The translations under genes were made by a program, and so were the position numbers. Below, in pieces: positions 6,600 through 14,018 of a stretch of DNA of 33,889 nt (positions are counted from its first letter, which is position 1; each line of letters begins with the position of its first letter). This stretch comes from Nonomuraea basaltis. Its GTDB lineage: Bacteria > Actinomycetota > Actinomycetes > Streptosporangiales > Streptosporangiaceae. Under the pieces are notes generated by a model. That model did no database searches. It was not told where the DNA came from and was given only the letters and a program-made list of their open reading frames with translations. The stretch is taken from assembly GCF_005893125.1 (NCBI RefSeq), contig NZ_VCJS01000136.1:1-33889 (forward strand). Reading direction: 5' to 3'.

Positions 6600-6625
6600 G
6601 AGTCGCGCCCGCACGGGTGCGGCTC
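6600..6625 (+). promoter_or_regulatory. Intercistronic hairpin with GCAC tetraloop
   Basis: GAGTCGCGCCC (6600-6610), loop GCAC, GGGTGCGGCTC (6615-6625): 11 pairs including two G-U wobbles. It precedes CCAGGAACC and the GTG at 6645. It occupies the position where neighbouring genes carry GAGCGGC hairpins but has a different loop. Confidence 0.6.
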
Positions 6626-6644
6626 CCACCACCAGGAACCACCC

Positions 6645-6947
6645 GTGAGCAACAACCCCTTGACCGTCTTCCGGCTCGACGTCATGACGTTCATCGTCGG
6701 CGAGGTGACCGCCCGCACCCGGCGCGAGGCCCGCGCCAAATTACGCGACGTCGTCGAAAGCCTCGACCTGGCCAGCGACGACCCCGACGTCACCCTCGAC
6801 GGGCTCAGCATCGACGGCGACATCGACGTCATCGACGAGACCCCCATCGCCGCCCCCGACGCCCCGGCGGCCGGCCACGACGCCGACCCGGGCGCGGCCG
6901 GCCCGCGCCTGTACGACGGGCTCGACATCTTCCTGCCCCAACCCTGA
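6645..6947 (+). CDS. Hypothetical acidic protein (100 aa)
   Basis: GTG 6645, with AGGAAC upstream. Residues 6-45 form a strand-strand-helix unit (FRLDVMTFIVGEVTARTRREARAKLRDVVESL) similar in pattern to the C-terminal part of the 5922 product. An Asp/Ala-rich acidic tail follows. No known domain. Same operon as 5922 and 7013. Confidence 0.55.
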   Translation: MSNNPLTVFRLDVMTFIVGEVTARTRREARAKLRDVVESLDLASDDPDVTLDGLSIDGDIDVIDETPIAAPDAPAAGHDADPGAAGPRLYDGLDIFLPQP

Positions 6948-6955
6948 CCCCAACC

Positions 6956-6987
6956 GGCGGGCCCGTACGAGCGGCGTGCGGCCCGCC
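6956..6987 (+). promoter_or_regulatory. GAGCGGC-loop leader hairpin, copy 6
   Basis: Left arm 6956-6968 and right arm 6976-6987 pair over 12 positions, with one bulged C (6962) and one G-U wobble, around the loop GAGCGGC (6969-6975). CCGGAAGGAA at 6995-7004 and the GTG at 7013 follow. Confidence 0.75.
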
Positions 6988-7012
6988 TGCACCACCGGAA
7001 GGAACCACCCTC

Positions 7013-7897
7013 GTGATTCAGCCACACACGTTCTTCGCGTCCGACGAGCTCGACGTGCTCGTCCACGTGGCCGCCGCGTTCGCCGCAGGCCACGACCCCG
7101 AAGACGTCACCGACCGGCAACGCGAACTCGCCGAGCTCGCCTGCCGCATGTTCCTCGACCCGGGCGACGACGACTACCAGCTCCCGCCCGCCACCGACCC
7201 GAACCTGTCCCGCGTCATTGTCACCCTGGAGACGTGGGCGCGCGTGTCCCGGACCGTCACCGTCGCCGTGGACGTCCCCCACAACATCGCCAACGACGCC
7301 GACGCGATCAGCGACCACCTCAACGACGGCGGCGTCTACTGGCTGGAGCTCGCCGAGCACTACAGCGACGACGACCTCGAAGTGACCGCCGTCCGCCTCG
7401 GTGTCGAGCCCAACGCGCCCGTCCTGCACAGCTACGCCCTCGATGTCGAACTGGATGCCGTGGCCCGGCTCGACGCGCACACCCTGGAGGATGCCAAGCG
7501 GATCCTCGCCGAAGCGCTCCAGTGCGTCCCGGTCGGCGCGGTCGGCGCGATCCGCATCACCGAGGCCACCATGAACCAACCGCCGCGCGTGTTCGAGATC
7601 GACGGCCAGGAGACGGAGCCCAGCCCGCGCACGTACACCGTGACCGGGCTGCTCGACCTCGACATGTCGCCATCCCCGCTGTACGTCGCCGGAGTCGTCG
7701 AAGGCGAACGCCAGACGTTCGACAGCGACTCCAACAGCGGCGACTTCGGCGAATACCAGCGCTACGCCGTCACCGTCTATGCGTACGACGCCGACGAGGC
7801 AGCCGCATCCGCCGAGAGCCTGGTCCTCGACGAGGCAGCCGACGAAGACGACGAAGGCGACGAGGAGACCTGCGAGGGCCTGCCGCAGGCCGCATAA
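7013..7897 (+). CDS. Large acidic hypothetical protein (294 aa)
   Basis: GTG 7013 lies 8 nt after CCGGAAGGAA. The sequence has at least three strand-rich repeats resembling the small units of 5922 and 6645 (for example SRTVTVAVDVPHNIANDADA, LHSYALDVELDAVARLDAHT, YQRYAVTVYAYDADEAAASA), each followed by a helix. A very acidic tail (DEAADEDDEGDEE) precedes the C-terminus. This suggests a modular multi-copy alpha/beta fold, perhaps a protein-protein or nucleic-acid-mimicking scaffold. No family recognised, and no catalytic motif seen. Confidence 0.6.
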   Translation: MIQPHTFFASDELDVLVHVAAAFAAGHDPEDVTDRQRELAELACRMFLDPGDDDYQLPPATDPNLSRVIVTLETWARVSRTVTVAVDVPHNIANDADAISDHLNDGGVYWLELAEHYSDDDLEVTAVRLGVEPNAPVLHSYALDVELDAVARLDAHTLEDAKRILAEALQCVPVGAVGAIRITEATMNQPPRVFEIDGQETEPSPRTYTVTGLLDLDMSPSPLYVAGVVEGERQTFDSDSNSGDFGEYQRYAVTVYAYDADEAAASAESLVLDEAADEDDEGDEETCEGLPQAA

Positions 7898-7909
7898 CCA
7901 CCCCGGCCC

Positions 7910-7940
7910 GAGCGCCGACCGCCCAGCGCGGTCGGCGCTC
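7910..7940 (+). terminator. Perfect 13-bp hairpin before the amidase gene
   Basis: GAGCGCCGACCGC (7910-7922), loop CCAGC, GCGGTCGGCGCTC (7928-7940). It follows the stop at 7897 by 12 nt and lies 100 nt before the amidase start, so it is a likely terminator or attenuator that may set amidase expression apart. Confidence 0.7.
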
Positions 7941-8042
7941 GCCGCGCTTCGGGACCAGACGCTAACCCGCCCCGCCCGACACGCTCCCCGTCTCAACCGC
8001 CAGGACCTCGAGGGCCTGGACCGCGAACGAGGGGGCACACCC

Positions 8043-8855
8043 GTGCAAACCACCATCTCGCCGAACAAGCACGCCGGCCGCGTCGCGCCCATCCGCGTGA
8101 TCGTGGTGCACACCATGGAGACGGGCGAGTCCGGCAACGTCGCCGAGAACGTCGCCCAGTACTTCGCCAGGAAGGCGACCCAGGCGTCAGCGCACCTGTG
8201 CGTGGACAACAACAGCGTCGTCCAGACCGTGCTGCCCGGCGACACCGCATGGGCCGCCCCCGGCTGCAACTCGGATGGGCTCCAGATCGAGCTCGCCGGG
8301 CGCGCCGGCCAGACGAAGTCCCAGTGGGCCGACGACTACAGCAAGGACCTGCTCGACCTGGCCGCCCGCCAGGTCGCCGGCTGGTGCAAGAAGTACAGCA
8401 TCCCCGCCAAACGGCTCACCCGCGCCCAGCTCCGCGCCGGCCACAAGGGCATCGTCGGCCACGCCGATGTGAGCGCCGTCTACAAGCGGTCGGATCACTG
8501 GGACCCGGGCCCTGACTTCGCCTGGGACGACTTCATCTCCAAGGTCCGCCACTACCTCAACGGCGGCCCTACCGCGCAGCCGTCCAAGCCGTCCACGAGC
8601 AAGCCGTCCATGGCCAAGCCCGGCGACTGGCCCGCCTTCCCCGGCCGCCTCCTGGCCTACCGGCCCGGTGAGCCGCTCATGAGCGGCGCCGACGTCACCA
8701 CCTGGCAGTACCGGCTCAAACAGCTCCGCTACACGATCACCGTGGACGGCCGGTACGGGCCCATGACCTCCGCCGCCACCAAAGTCTTCCAACGCGCCGA
8801 GGGCCTTGCCATGGACGGCGTCGTCGGCCCGAACACCTGGCGCGCCGCAGCCTAA
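8043..8855 (+). CDS. N-acetylmuramoyl-L-alanine amidase with a C-terminal peptidoglycan-binding domain
   Basis: 270 residues. GTG 8043 follows GAGGGGG. Residues about 15-160 are an Amidase_2/PGRP fold: zinc ligands His23 (IVVHTME), His140 (VGHADVS) and Asp154 (HWDPGPDF), with the family's SAHLCVDNN and QIELAG (Glu83) motifs. The enzyme cleaves the amide between MurNAc and L-Ala of peptidoglycan. A Pro/Ser/Lys linker (about 178-195) leads to a PG_binding_1 domain (TWQYRLKQLR..VDGRYGPMTSAATKVFQ to VVGPNTW, about 217-268). The layout is that of a phage endolysin. There is no signal peptide and no holin next to it, so release from the cell is unexplained. Confidence 0.9.
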   Translation: MQTTISPNKHAGRVAPIRVIVVHTMETGESGNVAENVAQYFARKATQASAHLCVDNNSVVQTVLPGDTAWAAPGCNSDGLQIELAGRAGQTKSQWADDYSKDLLDLAARQVAGWCKKYSIPAKRLTRAQLRAGHKGIVGHADVSAVYKRSDHWDPGPDFAWDDFISKVRHYLNGGPTAQPSKPSTSKPSMAKPGDWPAFPGRLLAYRPGEPLMSGADVTTWQYRLKQLRYTITVDGRYGPMTSAATKVFQRAEGLAMDGVVGPNTWRAAA

Positions 8856-8944
8856 CTCACCGAACGGATCCTCCAATGAAGGGACATGCCCAGACCAGGT
8901 GAGCGTGACGCATCACCGGATTGGCTGCGTCATACTCCGGACGG

Positions 8945-9463
8945 CTATCCCGTCTTGGAGAGAGGCCGCTGAGCCGACTGTGGGCCGCGGCCCTGGGTCA
9001 CCAAGCCGCTGATGGTTGCCACACCCTGTGTAGCAGCCTGCTGTCCGAGCTTCCGGGCGACGGCCATGATCTGTGCAGCGCGTGCGCGGGCCCACATGCG
9101 CGCGATGGAAGGCGCGTTGGTGTCGTCAGCCTGCCGCCGCAGCCGGCTGACCTCTTCCTTAATGGCGGTGAGGAAGCTCGCCGGGTCTGCGGCGCGCTTG
9201 GCATGAGAGACCTGAGAGATAGTGAGGCCAAGCGCCTTGGCAATGTTCTTGAGCCTGTATCGGCGGTCGCCGTTGCTGTCGCGTAGGTTGTAGAGCCGCT
9301 CGATCTCCTGACTGGCAAGAAGGTCGAGGAGCCGGGCCTCCGCTAGACGGTTTTGCCGGCGGCGTTCGATCGCTTGGTAGTAGCCGTAGGGATTGTCCGG
9401 CTGTGAAACTGCTTCAACAAGCAGTTCTGGGAAGAGCTGGGTTCTGACGTCACTGGGGATCAT
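8945..9463 (-). CDS. Helix-turn-helix protein, unknown family (172 aa)
   Basis: ATG at 9461-9463 follows GAGAGG on the minus strand. The N-terminus (TQLFPELLVEAVSQPDNPYGYYQAIERRRQNRL) is followed by YRLKNIAKALGLTISQVSHAKRAA near residues 69-92, a clear helix-turn-helix resembling sigma-region-4 or phage regulators. The long helix beyond it may dimerise. The tail is Gln/Gly rich and probably disordered. It converges on the amidase gene and diverges from the permease cassette, so it could regulate either. Confidence 0.6.
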   Translation of the reverse strand: MIPSDVRTQLFPELLVEAVSQPDNPYGYYQAIERRRQNRLAEARLLDLLASQEIERLYNLRDSNGDRRYRLKNIAKALGLTISQVSHAKRAADPASFLTAIKEEVSRLRRQADDTNAPSIARMWARARAAQIMAVARKLGQQAATQGVATISGLVTQGRGPQSAQRPLSKTG

Positions 9464-9932
9464 CGCGCCTCTCGATGTGCTGGCTTGCTGGATGTGGCGC
9501 CGTTGGGGAAGGCGGGGACGACGGCGGTGCGCCTGGTCACTATGGCCCGGTGAGCTTTTGATCGAAATAGGCGTTCTGCATAGTTTCCCAGGGCTTGATG
9601 TGCGCTCCGTCCTGCCCCGAAGCTGGCGTGAAGCGCTCGTGGGCCCGCTGACAGCGCTCGATAGAACCGCTGCCAGGCAACAGGCTGGTGAGAAGGATCC
9701 CAGGCATGTCTGGCTTTTCTGTTCTCCTCCTGGGCGGCTGCTTTCTCGAACGCTGCGTGGTGCCATCGTCAAAGGCTGGCAATAGACGAACCGGCCCACA
9801 TATTTGAGCGCTCAACATTATGTGCAGTAAGCCTGATCTTATCCACGGAGATGGGCGGATCGCCCCTTCCATCGAACGCATGTGCGTCCTACCGTCTCCT
9901 CCACGCACTGAATCGAAGGGATAGATCCGCCT
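9464..9932. other. 469-nt region without a confident gene
   Basis: Upstream of the permease. A minus-strand frame (9540-9908) has a plausible C-terminus near its stop (ERCQRAHERFTPASGQDGAH) but no good ribosome binding site, and lies 76 nt before the start of the HTH gene; it could be a remnant gene or a real small one of about 55 residues. The region also holds the palindrome at 9804-9815. AAGGGATAG upstream of 9933 provides the ribosome binding site for the permease. Confidence 0.4.
9804..9815. promoter_or_regulatory. Perfect 12-bp palindrome, possible operator
   Basis: TTGAGCGCTCAA lies in a relatively AT-rich stretch about 118 nt upstream of the permease start. It is a candidate binding site for the PucR regulator encoded at the end of the cassette or for the adjacent HTH protein. 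No direct evidence beyond symmetry and position. Confidence 0.4.
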
Positions 9933-11261
9933 ATGACCTCGACAGCGTCGCCGCCCAGCGCGGCCGACGAAGGATTAGCTCGCGAGGACTACGCCCTTGA
10001 GCGCGTACCTGTCAGCGCCCGCTACGGCTGGATGACCGTGGCCATTCAGCGCTTCGGCCTCCTCAGCGCTTTGTCCCAGTTCCTCCTAGGCGCAACCCTC
10101 GGCATGGGCATGACGTTCTGGCAGGCCGTCCTGGCCGTGACCCTCGGCGCCGTCATCCTGGAGATCGTCGCGATCGCGATCGGCATAGCCGGCATGCGGG
10201 AAGGACTGTCCACCACCGTCCTGGCCCGCTGGAGCGGGTTCGGCCGCCACGGGTCCGGGCTGGTCGGCATCGTCATCGCCGTATGCCTGCTCGGCTGGTT
10301 CGGCGTCCAATCCGCAGTACTCGGCCAAGGCATGGCCTCCCTCCTCGGAGGACCGCCCTGGGTGTGGGCAATCATCGGCGGGCTGGCAATCACTGCCATC
10401 GTGGTCCCGGGATTCCTGGGGATGGCCTGGACCGCGTGGATCACCGTTCCGGCGTTCCTGGCGCTGGCTGGCTGGGCCGTCGTGGTCGAACTCAGCAAGC
10501 AGCCCCTCGGCGAACTGATCACCTCGGCTCCGCCCGGTCCTGCGCTGAGCCTGGCGCAGGGCGCCACCCTGGTCGCCGGCGGGTTCATCGTGGGCGCCGT
10601 GATCAGCCCCGACATGTGCCGCTTCAACAAGTCCGCGGCTGACGTCGTGAAGCAGACCGTCATCGGCATCACCCTGGGCGAGTACGTGCTCGCACTCGTC
10701 GGCGTGCTCCTGGCGCATGCGCTGCGGACCGGCGACGTGGTAGCCATCGTCACCACGACCTCTGGCATCGTCGGCACCATCGTGCTCGTCGCAGCCACAA
10801 TCAAAACCAACGACTGGAACCTCTACGCCGCCTCGCTCGGCGTCACGAGCGCGCTGCACACCGCGTTCGCCATCAAGGCCAGCCGCGCCGCTGTCACGAT
10901 CGTCCTGGGTGTCCTCGGCACAACGCTGGCCGCCCTGGGCATCGCCGACCACCTGGTGGACTTCCTCATCCTGCTCGGGGTCGCCATCCCGCCAATCGCC
11001 GGAATCATGGTGGCCGAGTACTACGTGGTGCGCACCTGGCGTCCTGTCCTGGACGAGTCGCGGAACTCCGGCGCCCTACCAGCATCCGCTCCTGGATGGG
11101 TCCCGGCCGCACTGATGATCTGGTTGGTATCCGCAGCAGTCGGCAATTACGTCACCTGGGGAATTCCCGCGCTGAACGCCCTGATAGCAGCTTTCGTCCT
11201 GTATGCGATCGCGGGCAAGTTCGGCTTAACTGGATCCACCAAAGGCTCTATCTCTGTCTAA
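9933..11261 (+). CDS. NCS1-family nucleobase/hydantoin permease
   Basis: 442 residues, ATG 9933. The N-terminus (EDYALERVPVSARYGWMTVAIQRFG) is typical of NCS1 (nucleobase:cation symporter-1, CodB/Mhp1/PucI type). About 12 hydrophobic helices follow, with VISPDMCRFNKSAADV (near residue 225) matching the SPDxxRFxKs motif of the family and an IPPIAGIMVAEYYVVR segment (near 350). Such proteins import cytosine, purines, allantoin or hydantoins with Na+ or H+. With hydantoinase and DUF917 genes downstream, a hydantoin-like or purine breakdown product is the most likely substrate. Confidence 0.88.
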   Translation: MTSTASPPSAADEGLAREDYALERVPVSARYGWMTVAIQRFGLLSALSQFLLGATLGMGMTFWQAVLAVTLGAVILEIVAIAIGIAGMREGLSTTVLARWSGFGRHGSGLVGIVIAVCLLGWFGVQSAVLGQGMASLLGGPPWVWAIIGGLAITAIVVPGFLGMAWTAWITVPAFLALAGWAVVVELSKQPLGELITSAPPGPALSLAQGATLVAGGFIVGAVISPDMCRFNKSAADVVKQTVIGITLGEYVLALVGVLLAHALRTGDVVAIVTTTSGIVGTIVLVAATIKTNDWNLYAASLGVTSALHTAFAIKASRAAVTIVLGVLGTTLAALGIADHLVDFLILLGVAIPPIAGIMVAEYYVVRTWRPVLDESRNSGALPASAPGWVPAALMIWLVSAAVGNYVTWGIPALNALIAAFVLYAIAGKFGLTGSTKGSISV

Positions 11262-11267
11262 GGCGCG

Positions 11268-11303
11268 CTGCCGCGGTCGAGCCGTACGGCTGGATCGCGG
11301 CAG
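11268..11303 (+). promoter_or_regulatory. Intercistronic hairpin between permease and hydantoinase genes
   Basis: CTGCCGCG (11268-11275) pairs with CGCGGCAG (11296-11303), and the interior contains the palindrome AGCCGTACGGCT (11280-11291). It fills most of the 75-nt gap in the operon and could act as an attenuator or mRNA processing site that lowers expression of downstream genes relative to the permease. Confidence 0.55.
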
Positions 11304-11336
11304 TCTGCTGCTCACCTTCCCCTAAACGGAGCTTCC

Positions 11337-12923
11337 TTGCGTATTGGGATTGACGTCGGCGGCACCCATACCGACGCGGTCTTGATGGACGGGACCACAG
11401 TCCTGGCCTCCATCAAGACCGCCACCACACTTGACGTGACCGGTGGCATCGTCGCCGCTCTGGAGCAGTTACTCACCGAATCCGGTGTGGACCGCTCAAC
11501 CATTCACGGCGTCATGATCGGCACCACCCACTTCACCAACGCTCTAGTGACCGGCCGCGGCCTGGCCAGGACAGCGGTGGTACGGCTGGCACTGCCCGCC
11601 ACGGCCGCACTACCACCGATGGTGGACTGGCCCGAGCGGCTGGTGGGAGCGCTTCAGCCGAGCATCCACCTGTGCCATGGCGGGCACGAGTTCGACGGCC
11701 GCCCCATCGCCCCGCTGAACCCTGACGAGCTCAAGCGCGTCGCCCAGGAGTTGGAGGCGAAAGAGATCGGCACGGTCGCCATCTCCTCGGTGTTCTCGCC
11801 AGTCAACGCCGAACTGGAGGAAGCCGCAGCCGACATCCTCCTGGCCGAGCTGCCCCACCTGCACATCAGCCTCTCCCATCAGATCGGCAGGATCGGACTG
11901 CTGGAACGGGAGAACGCCACCATCGTCAACGCGTGCCTGCGCAACCTGGCCGACGACATCGTGGAGGCATTCACCGCCGCACTACACACGGTTGGGGTGA
12001 CGGCGCCGCTATATCTTTCACAGAACGACGGCACTCTCATGGACGCCGAGTTCACCCGCCGCTACCCGATTCGGACGTTCGCGTCCGGACCGACCAACAG
12101 CATGCGGGGCGCCGCGTTCCTCGCCGACCAGCTCGACTGCGCCGTCGTAGACATCGGAGGCACAACCACCGACGTGGGCGTGCTGGCCGGCGGCTACCCG
12201 CGGCAGGCGAGCGGCGAGGTGGAATTCGGCGGTGTCCGGGTGAACTTCCGCATGCCCGACGTGCTGTCATTCGGACTTGGGGGCGGTAGCCGCGTCACCC
12301 GCACCCCCGTGGTCGAGGTCGGCCCGGATTCGGTCGGCTATCAGCTCACCAGCGACGCCCTGGTGTTCGGCGGACAGATCCTGACCGCGTCGGACCTCGC
12401 AGTCGCCGCAGGTCTGGCCGACATCGGCGACGCATCCCTGGTACGGCACCTGGACCGCAACCTCGTCAACCGCGGCATCGAGTGGATGATCCAGAAGGTT
12501 ATCGATCTGGTAGACCGGATGCGGGTATCGGCAACTCCGCTGCCGGTGGTTATGGTCGGCGGCGGTAGCGTGCTCATTCCCCCCGAGTTGCCCGGCGTGC
12601 CAGCCGTGCACCGGCCCAAGCATTACGGGGTGGCCAACGCGATCGGCGCAGCGATCGGCCAGATCGGCGGCGACGTAGACCGGCTATGGGCGATCACCGC
12701 CTCCCGAACCCGTGAAGAGGTGCTCGAAGAGGCGTGCGCCGAGGCGATTGACCGGGCGATTTCCGCAGGGGCGGCCCCCGGCACAGTGGAGGTGAAAGAG
12801 GTAGATGAGGTGCACGTCGCCTACCTGCCAGGCAACGCCGTGCGAGTCCGAGTCAAAGCGGTCGGCGAACTTGACCTCACCAGCCGGCGGAACAGGGAGG
12901 AAGAGCAGTGGGCGTCGAGCTGA
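11337..12923 (+). CDS. Hydantoinase/oxoprolinase family protein (HyuA-like)
   Basis: 528 residues. The start is a rare TTG at 11337, supported by ACGGAG 8 nt upstream and by the conserved N-terminus IGIDVGGTHTDAV beginning at once. A second phosphate-binding motif, DIGGTTTDVG, is near residue 272; the pair defines the ASKHA-like ATP-binding fold of Hydantoinase_A_N plus Hydantoinase_A. These enzymes use ATP to open five-membered cyclic amides (hydantoins, 5-oxoproline). This shorter form without a long C-terminal domain is the type found next to DUF917 genes. It overlaps the next gene by 16 nt, implying coupled translation. Confidence 0.87.
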   Translation: MRIGIDVGGTHTDAVLMDGTTVLASIKTATTLDVTGGIVAALEQLLTESGVDRSTIHGVMIGTTHFTNALVTGRGLARTAVVRLALPATAALPPMVDWPERLVGALQPSIHLCHGGHEFDGRPIAPLNPDELKRVAQELEAKEIGTVAISSVFSPVNAELEEAAADILLAELPHLHISLSHQIGRIGLLERENATIVNACLRNLADDIVEAFTAALHTVGVTAPLYLSQNDGTLMDAEFTRRYPIRTFASGPTNSMRGAAFLADQLDCAVVDIGGTTTDVGVLAGGYPRQASGEVEFGGVRVNFRMPDVLSFGLGGGSRVTRTPVVEVGPDSVGYQLTSDALVFGGQILTASDLAVAAGLADIGDASLVRHLDRNLVNRGIEWMIQKVIDLVDRMRVSATPLPVVMVGGGSVLIPPELPGVPAVHRPKHYGVANAIGAAIGQIGGDVDRLWAITASRTREEVLEEACAEAIDRAISAGAAPGTVEVKEVDEVHVAYLPGNAVRVRVKAVGELDLTSRRNREEEQWASS

Positions 12924-14014
12924 CCCTGTCGTCCCTGCGCGACCTCTCGGAGGGCGCGGCCGTCCTGGGCACAGGCGGCGGAGGCGACCCGTACGTGGGC
13001 AGGCTGCTCGTGGAGCAGCAACTGCGAGCAGGCCGCACGATACGCGTCATCGACGTGGACGAGCTTCCCGATGACGCGCTGGTCCTGCCGTGTGCGCTCA
13101 TGGGGGCGCCGACCGTGTTCTGGGAGAAATTGCCCGGCCCCGAGGGCATCACCACCGCAATGCGCACGCTGGAAGCGCATCTGGGCCGCAAGGCGGCGGC
13201 CACGATGCCGATCGAGTGCGGCGGATTCAACTCCATGATCCCGCTACTGCTGGGCGCGGAAACGGACCTGCCCGTCGTGGACGCGGACGGGATGGGGCGC
13301 GCATTCCCCGAGCTCCAAATGGAGACGTTCGCCGTCATGGGCGTGTCCGGTTCGCCGATGTCGATCGCCTCTGATCACGGCGATGCGGGCATCATCAACG
13401 CCGTGGACAACAAGCGGATGGAGCGGCTTGCTCGGGCGATGACGGTCCAAATGGGCGGGTCGGCATACATCTGCGACTACCCGATGGATGCCGCGACCGT
13501 GCGCCGTACCGCTGTCCCGAGGACGCTAACGCTGGCACGGCGGATCGGCGAGACACTCAGAATGGCGCGAGACCAGCATCACAACCCGTTCGAGGCGCTG
13601 ACGGCGATGCTGGCCGACACCATCTATAGCCATGGGCTGGTGCTGTTCCGGGGCAAGGTCATCGACATTGACCGGCGAACCGTGGACGGTTTCGCCCGCG
13701 GCAAGGTTCGCCTGGCCGCGATGGAAGACCCAGACGACACGATGGAGATCAGCTTCCAGAACGAGCACCTCGTCGCCCGCCGCAATGGCGAACTGGCAGC
13801 GATCGTCCCCGACCTGATCTGCACACTGAACAGTGAGACCGGCTCTCCGGTGACGACGGAAGCGCTCTCCTTCGGTCAGCGACTGACGGTCTACGCAATC
13901 AGCACCCCGGCGATCATGCGCACACCCGAGGCGCTGGACTGCTTCGGGCCTCCGGGCTTCGGGCTGAGCGAGCTCTACATACCGGTGGAGGAACTCGCCA
14001 GCGGGCGAGCATGA
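12908..14014 (+). CDS. DUF917 (S-methyl thiohydantoin desulfurase-domain) protein, first copy
   Basis: 368 residues from GTG 12908, preceded by GGGAGGAAGAG. Family hallmarks are LGTGGGGDPYVG at residues 20-31, the IECGGFNS segment and VVDADGMGRAFPELQ in the middle, and the closing VPDLICTLN...G.PVTTEAL block. DUF917 is annotated as the S-Me-THD domain and regularly neighbours HyuA-type hydantoinases. The chemistry is poorly known; a role in processing a ring compound with the upstream enzyme is likely. Start overlaps the hydantoinase gene. Confidence 0.87.
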   Translation: MGVELTLSSLRDLSEGAAVLGTGGGGDPYVGRLLVEQQLRAGRTIRVIDVDELPDDALVLPCALMGAPTVFWEKLPGPEGITTAMRTLEAHLGRKAAATMPIECGGFNSMIPLLLGAETDLPVVDADGMGRAFPELQMETFAVMGVSGSPMSIASDHGDAGIINAVDNKRMERLARAMTVQMGGSAYICDYPMDAATVRRTAVPRTLTLARRIGETLRMARDQHHNPFEALTAMLADTIYSHGLVLFRGKVIDIDRRTVDGFARGKVRLAAMEDPDDTMEISFQNEHLVARRNGELAAIVPDLICTLNSETGSPVTTEALSFGQRLTVYAISTPAIMRTPEALDCFGPPGFGLSELYIPVEELASGRA

Positions 14015-14018
14015 CCTC

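Noticed and set aside
6350..8269. 639-codon open frame on the minus strand
   Set aside because: Antisense to 5922-6587, 6645-6947, 7013-7897 and the amidase gene. It is a high-GC codon-bias shadow with low-complexity Val/Gly/Asp sequence, and it would run through several genes with proper starts.
8900..8935. GACGCA...TGCGTC inverted pair after the amidase
   Set aside because: Only 6 bp with a 13-nt loop; too weak to call a terminator in GC-rich DNA.
10086..10952. 288-codon minus-strand frame rich in Asp/Gly/His
   Set aside because: Shadow of the NCS1 permease, which has unmistakable family motifs.
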